This document shows, piece after piece, positions 6,921 through 10,182 of a stretch of 10,182 nucleotides of DNA (position 1 is the first letter of the stretch; each line of letters begins with the position of its first letter). The notes beneath the pieces were generated by a model. It saw only the letters and a list, made by a program, of their open reading frames with translations, was not told the DNA's origin and made no database searches. The DNA lies in the NCBI GenBank assembly GCA_002682825.1, contig NOKP01000103.1, positions 19,788 through 29,969 of the forward strand. Direction: 5' to 3'. A program made the translations under genes and the position numbers. Origin of the DNA: Neonectria sp. B-13 (taxonomy: Eukaryota; Ascomycota; Sordariomycetes; Hypocreales; Nectriaceae).

Positions 6921-7480
6921 ATGGAAGTTGCTGGGCTTGGCATTGGAGTAGTCGGGCTCGCAGGTGCCTTGACTTCGGTCCGGGAAGCCACGAGCATGTA
7001 CGATTCTTACAAAAAATGCCAAATTCGAGTCACAGCCTCATCTTATTCAACGCGACGCGGCCCCAATCTTACTGCGACAATGGTGGGAGAGTGTGGGCCA
7101 CGGCGATGAACATTTGAACGATCGTCACCACCCGATCCTTGACCCAAAGTGCGTCAAGTCGTTGACAAGATTGTTAAGTGTATCAATGAGGCCCTACACA
7201 TCGGCCCCTGTGTAGAGGGCAAACCGCTGGATGGGACGCCTTTAGTAGGGGGACTACAGTCTCAACAATACGGCCCCCGTAGCTGCACGAAAGAACTAGT
7301 GCGGTCGAAGAACCATCGCGACTCGATGCCTCACAAACCGAGGTTGGCATGGACCTGGCAGAATACATGGCGCTGTCTCCTGTGACTTGGACGTTGTCAA
7401 AGGTTACGGTGCGCTTGAGTAGGGATACATTAGGTGACTTGATTGAGTCTGCTCAACGGCTCCTCGACTCCACTGCATGA
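6921..7480 (+). pseudogene. HeLo-domain (HET-s/STAND-type) protein, frameshifted
   Basis: The ATG at 6921 starts MEVAGLGIGVVGLAGALTSV, then DSYKK, the classic beginning of fungal HeLo domains (AGL.IGV.GLAG.....YDSYK). The reading then jumps frame to FESQPHLIQRDAAPILLRQW and HLNDRHHPILD, then jumps again to VRQVVDKIVKCINEAL. A third segment includes VTWTLSKVTVRLSRDTLGDL and ends at TGA 7478-7480. The first jump follows an A6 run (7011-7016), as if one A had been gained. The second is at about 7149, as if one base had been lost. HeLo domains are membrane-acting cell-death domains of heterokaryon-incompatibility proteins, usually fused to a prion-forming tail or to a NACHT/STAND receptor. This copy cannot make the domain. 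Confidence 0.65.
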
Positions 7481-8478
7481 CGATTTCACCATTCACGGAG
7501 GCTCCATCTACTTCCTAGCCGCCCCGAAGGCTGTGCAACGCTTGTACCCCGTAACCACCTATGGCATATTGCACTAACCCCAGACTCCATGTACCAGCGC
7601 TTAACTTTTGCCAGTCTTGTGCTAGTCCGGTGTGTTTTCTGTGCTTGGTGACTTCGTCGTGAGCCAACAGGATCCGTTTGCAAACGGCCATGTCTCAGCG
7701 GCTATTGCCGCAGTTGGCACTCATTGGCCAATAGGGCTGTGGTATGTGGGCGCTGCTGCGATGCGTCTGCCTGGACCGACGGAAACATCTCGGCTGGACA
7801 GTGAATTTGACACAGTTGGATAAGACGATGCAGGGCGTGCAAGGACCAAAGCGTGTTCGTTATCTACCACGTAACTTAGCCTTTAAGTGTGCCATGGGTG
7901 TTTTCAGATGTGGAGTTAAGCGCTAAACACTGAGCCAGGGTCACTCTTTTAGGGCATTTTTCGGGCCCTGCGTCACCACCCAGTGGAACGGGTAGGAGCA
8001 ACGATGAAGCGAGTCTGCATGAATGCCTATTTTATCGGCGGGTTGCAAACACCTAGCGGCCGCTGCTCCAAGTCGGGTAAGTCGGGCGCGTTGTTCTTGA
8101 TGGCAACTGGTCAACACGCTAGACAATGCCCCACCTGGAATGCGGTTGGCTGCTTGCACATTCGACATCGCGATGGTCTCACGATCCACACACGCTCTCG
8201 CGACGCGTCCAGGCAACACGTCTCCGGCGATGTCTGTTACCACAACTTAATCTGCAGAGTGCATAACTGGAGCTCATTGACCTTCATGACTGGCTATTTG
8301 TCACTCGTTCTAACTCAGGGCACTCGAGGCAGTCATCTGCAAACATCATCGTGTCGCTACACTCTCTGGCCCATTCTGGTACCCTCGCTGACTGTAGGCG
8401 CGCAAAGCTGTCAAATGGGACGTCTATAATGACTGCTTCTTTCCGTAGACGCGCCGTGCTTATCTTTGAAATGTACTA
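7481..8478. other. Unassigned decayed sequence behind the HeLo remnant
   Basis: No gene can be supported over these 1 kb. Open frames exist on both strands, for example 7983-8429 (+) and 7941-8243 (-), but none resembles a known family. The base composition is balanced, in contrast to the A/T-rich block that follows. If the HeLo fragment came from a STAND receptor, the nucleotide-binding domain would lie here. The only hint is a SGKSGALFLMA stretch near 8075-8105, which is not a proper Walker A. Confidence 0.3.
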
Positions 8479-8523
8479 ACGTAGCTGATAAGCATACGGA
8501 TCAAACAAGTATGCGGATCAGTT
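8478..8523. repeat. Extra tandem copy of the MITE terminal unit
   Basis: This 46-base unit starts AACGTAGCTGATAAGC, continues with GGATCAAACAAGTATGCGG, and directly precedes a second unit of the same layout at 8524. It differs from the other two ends by several substitutions in the GTGGGACA positions. It contains its own inverted pair GCATAC...GTATGC (8492-8515). Like the inner unit, it is preceded by TA. Confidence 0.5.
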
Positions 8524-8524
8524 A

Positions 8525-8950
8525 ACGTATGTAATAAGCGAGTGGGACAAACAAGTGGGACATTTAGGTTTTATATCTTAAAGTGCGATTTTAAGAGAAT
8601 TCTTATAAACTCAAATTAAGCCTAAAATAGTTAAGACTTTAAAATATAGTTAATTAAGTATTAATCTATAAAAAGGAAATTTCTTCGATTTTATATATTT
8701 TTCTTTATAGCTAGTATAGAAAAAAAAATGTATTTACACTGTGTATTTTATATTATCTCTATATTATAAGCTAATTAGAAATCCAAGAAAAGTACTATGC
8801 TGTTTTAATATACTTAAAATACTTTAAAACAATTTTAATATATTTTTAGTAATTATATAGCCTATTTTAAAAGTTCTAACTTTTACTGTTTTTAGTTATA
8901 CAGTATAGTGTCCCACTTACTTGTTTGTCCCACTCGCTTATCATATACGT
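8525..8950. mobile_element. AT-rich MITE with TIRs and TA target duplication
   Basis: The left end reads ACGTATGTAATAAGCGAGTG and continues GGACAAACAAG. The right end is its inverse complement (ACGTATATGATAAGCGAGTG then GGACAAACAAG), with two mismatches in about 31 positions. Both ends are flanked by TA (8523-8524 and 8951-8952), the target duplication of Tc1/mariner/pogo elements. The repeat GTGGGACA occurs twice in each end, separated by AACAA on the left and AACAAGTAA on the right. The 426-base element has no coding capacity and its inside is very A/T-rich, so it depends on a transposase made elsewhere. The superfamily is inferred from the TA duplication. Confidence 0.7.
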
Positions 8951-9083
8951 TATACTATACAGCTAAAAGTGTAAATTTTATATTTTCTAAAGTAGGCTAT
9001 ATTACCCTAGAATTTTCAGAAAATTAATCTTAAATATGTACCTAGAAATGCTAAAAGATAGTATTTTCTCTAGACTTTTAATT
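8565..9083. other. AT-rich block
   Basis: This block consists almost only of A/T tracts, covering the MITE interior and about 130 bases beyond its right end. No reading frame of note occurs. The composition contrasts sharply with the balanced sequence on both sides and fits repeat-induced point mutation or a MITE-type interior. Confidence 0.6.
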
Positions 9084-9232
9084 GCCTGGAGGAACTACGA
9101 AGTAAGTTCCGGAAGGTTCTTTAGCTTTGCCTGGAGGAACTACGAAGTAAGTTCCGGAAGGTTCTTTGCCTGGAGGAACTACGAAGTAAGTTCCGGAAGT
9201 GCCTGGAGGAACTACGAAGTAAGTTCCGGAAG
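9084..9232. repeat. Four-copy hairpin-forming minisatellite
   Basis: A 32-base core beginning GCCTGGAGGAACTACGAAGT and ending AAGTTCCGGAAG occurs at 9084, 9129, 9168 and 9201 without a mismatch. The spacers are 13, 7 and 1 bases (GTTCTTTAGCTTT, GTTCTTT, T), so periods are 45, 39 and 33. Each core folds on itself: GGAAC/GTTCC and TAC/GTA pair around a GAA loop with one bulged A, and CCT/AGG can add an outer stem. All periods are multiples of three, so one frame on each strand stays open through the array. It is not a CRISPR array, because the spacers are related and shorter than the repeats. Confidence 0.8.
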
Positions 9233-9240
9233 GTTCTTTA

Positions 9241-9510
9241 GCTTCTCCTTTCCAGACACACAGAAAGCACGGACCATTTTGCCAAGAACTCGGTGTTTTT
9301 ACGGTGTTTTTTTCCTTATTTCTACTGTGACTTTTTACTGTGATATAACACGTGCTTCCTGTCAGCTTCGCGTTTGATCGACAGCTCATACGTAGGGAAG
9401 AGACATTCAGACTTTTACTATATATAAGCCTATCCTATCTGTATGAGAAATGGAGATATTAACAGATGTGGCTGCCTTACAGCTTATAAAAGTAATAACC
9501 AAGGTATATG
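9241..9510. other. Intergenic stretch left of the helicase
   Basis: No gene is supported. A T-rich short duplication (CGGTGTTTTTACGGTGTTTTTTT, near 9291-9313) and a TATATATA tract (9419-9426) are the only marked features. This is the 3' flank of the minus-strand helicase gene. Confidence 0.35.
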
Positions 9511-10182
9511 CTACGACTGGGCCTCAGAATCCTCAGAATCCTCAGAATCGCACCAGAGAGAAGTATCATCTTCCTCGTCGACTTCGGTTACCGAGGTAGA
9601 CTGTGCCATAGCATCCCAATCCTGAAACCAGCTCTCGTGTCTGTGGTCACGCTCGAAGCGCTGCCTTGTCTCGTCCCCTAGCCTCTCCAGTTTGTAAACG
9701 GCGTCCCTCATCTGTCTATCTAATACGTTCTTCGGTTCGATAAAATCGCCTCGTGCTGGTCTCCGGAAGAGATACAGCCCCTCCCACCTCTCCGCCCTCG
9801 AGAGCTGCACGTATAGGCTCATAAAACTAGGTCTTGTCGCTGTACTGCTGCCATGAACGCCTTTGAGGTTAAGAAGGACCTCTGAGAACTGCTTACCCTG
9901 GCTTTTCTGGTCTGTCATAGCGAAGGCGGGGGTGCATAGGGGTCCTGTTCTATGGGTGACCAACTGAAAGCCTGGCTTGCTTCTCGACCTAGGATTCTTC
10001 CCTTGCATAGAGTCGGGGATAACTACTGTTTTGCTCTTGATGAGGAGCGTACCCTTCGGAAGCCCGGGTACTGCGAGGTCCGCGATATCGTCCGACTGGA
10101 GGAGAACGGCTGCCGGGGGGCCCAGGTGGAGCGTCACGTCGCTGGCGAGGGCAATGGTGCCGCAGGCGAGGTCGGGAAAGAT
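9511..10182 (-). CDS. PIF1-like helicase, C-terminal 223 residues (5' end outside window)
   Basis: The minus frame is open from the right edge to TAG 9511-9513. There is no start in the window; an in-frame GTG at 10137 is not a eukaryotic start. Early residues include IPGL-like AVPGLPKGTLLIKSKTVVIP, then PAFAMTDQKSQGKQFSEVLL, which is helicase motif V of the PIF1/RecD-type C-terminal RecA fold. SLYVQLSRAERWEGLYLFRR follows as motif VI, with the arginine finger in QLSRA. A basic/acidic helical tail with RFERDHRHESWFQDWD follows, and it ends in an acidic DSEDSEDSE repeat. PIF1-type helicases unwind DNA 5'-3'; divergent fungal copies of this type occur in many paralogues, and some belong to Helitron transposons. 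The nuclease/Rep part that would show a Helitron is outside the window. No frameshift is seen, so this copy may be functional. Confidence 0.75.
   Translation of the reverse strand: MFPDLACGTIALASDVTLHLGPPAAVLLQSDDIADLAVPGLPKGTLLIKSKTVVIPDSMQGKNPRSRSKPGFQLVTHRTGPLCTPAFAMTDQKSQGKQFSEVLLNLKGVHGSSTATRPSFMSLYVQLSRAERWEGLYLFRRPARGDFIEPKNVLDRQMRDAVYKLERLGDETRQRFERDHRHESWFQDWDAMAQSTSVTEVDEEDDTSLWCDSEDSEDSEAQS
9522..9548. repeat. Three perfect 9-base repeats in the helicase C-terminus
   Basis: CCTCAGAAT is repeated three times in a row. On the minus strand it encodes DSE three times at the acidic C-terminus of the helicase. The nine-base period keeps the frame, so the copy number can change without harming the gene. 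Confidence 0.8.

Noticed and set aside
6692..6997. Minus-strand 101-codon ORF
   Set aside because: It lies antisense to the HeLo start, which has clear homology, and its own sequence shows no domain.
7983..8429. 148-codon plus-strand ORF as a gene
   Set aside because: Its composition is rich in Cys, His and Arg as in random frames. It has no recognisable domain, and a minus-strand frame overlaps it equally well.
9084..9232. CRISPR-like repeat array
   Set aside because: The spacers are 13, 7 and 1 bases and are truncations of one another, there are no cas genes, and the context is eukaryotic. It is a minisatellite.
9036..9377. Plus-strand ORF with AWRNYEVSSG repeats as a repeat protein
   Set aside because: The repeat periods keep frames open on both strands, so the open frame is explained by the minisatellite alone. 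There is no sign of a real gene around it.

Overview
The window looks like an accessory, transposon-littered stretch of a filamentous ascomycete genome (Pezizomycotina). The reasons are: many overlapping frames that make protein sense only when joined across frameshifts and stops; a HeLo-type N-terminus of a fungal incompatibility receptor; pieces of fungal RecQ-like/OrsD-type zinc-finger proteins; Tad-like LINE and LTR-integrase fragments; a TA-flanked AT-rich MITE; and a PIF1-type helicase. No tRNA, rRNA, CRISPR array or bacterial operon was seen. No species can be named from the sequence.

Layout. 1-99 (+) is the zinc-knuckle C-terminus of a transposase, followed by a GC-rich subterminal region to about 310. 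321-1106 (-) is a multiply frameshifted C-terminal part of a fungal RecQ-like protein. 1498-2150 (+) is a broken N-terminal zinc-finger region of the OrsD/DUF3505 type. 2605-3039 (-) and 3702-4103 (-) are two intact tandem paralogues of an unrecognised family, with a dead LINE fragment (RT tail plus RNase H, 3251-3587, +) between them. 4199-5402 (+) holds an unassigned open frame and a broken host-type RNase H. 5480-5740 (+) is a decayed LTR-retrotransposon integrase zinc domain. 6191-6587 (-) is a coiled-coil/acidic-tail pseudogene. 6921-7480 (+) is a HeLo-domain pseudogene with about 950 bases of unassigned sequence behind it. 8479-8950 is a MITE with a tandemly repeated left end inside an AT-rich block. 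9084-9232 is a four-copy hairpin minisatellite. 9511-10182 (-) is the C-terminal part of a PIF1-like helicase that runs off the right edge.

The genes do not form a pathway. Most of the window is a graveyard of mobile elements and of fast-evolving fungal families. The only two complete, undamaged single-exon genes are the tandem paralogues, which makes them the best candidates for an undescribed function. The helicase frame is also undamaged as far as it can be seen.
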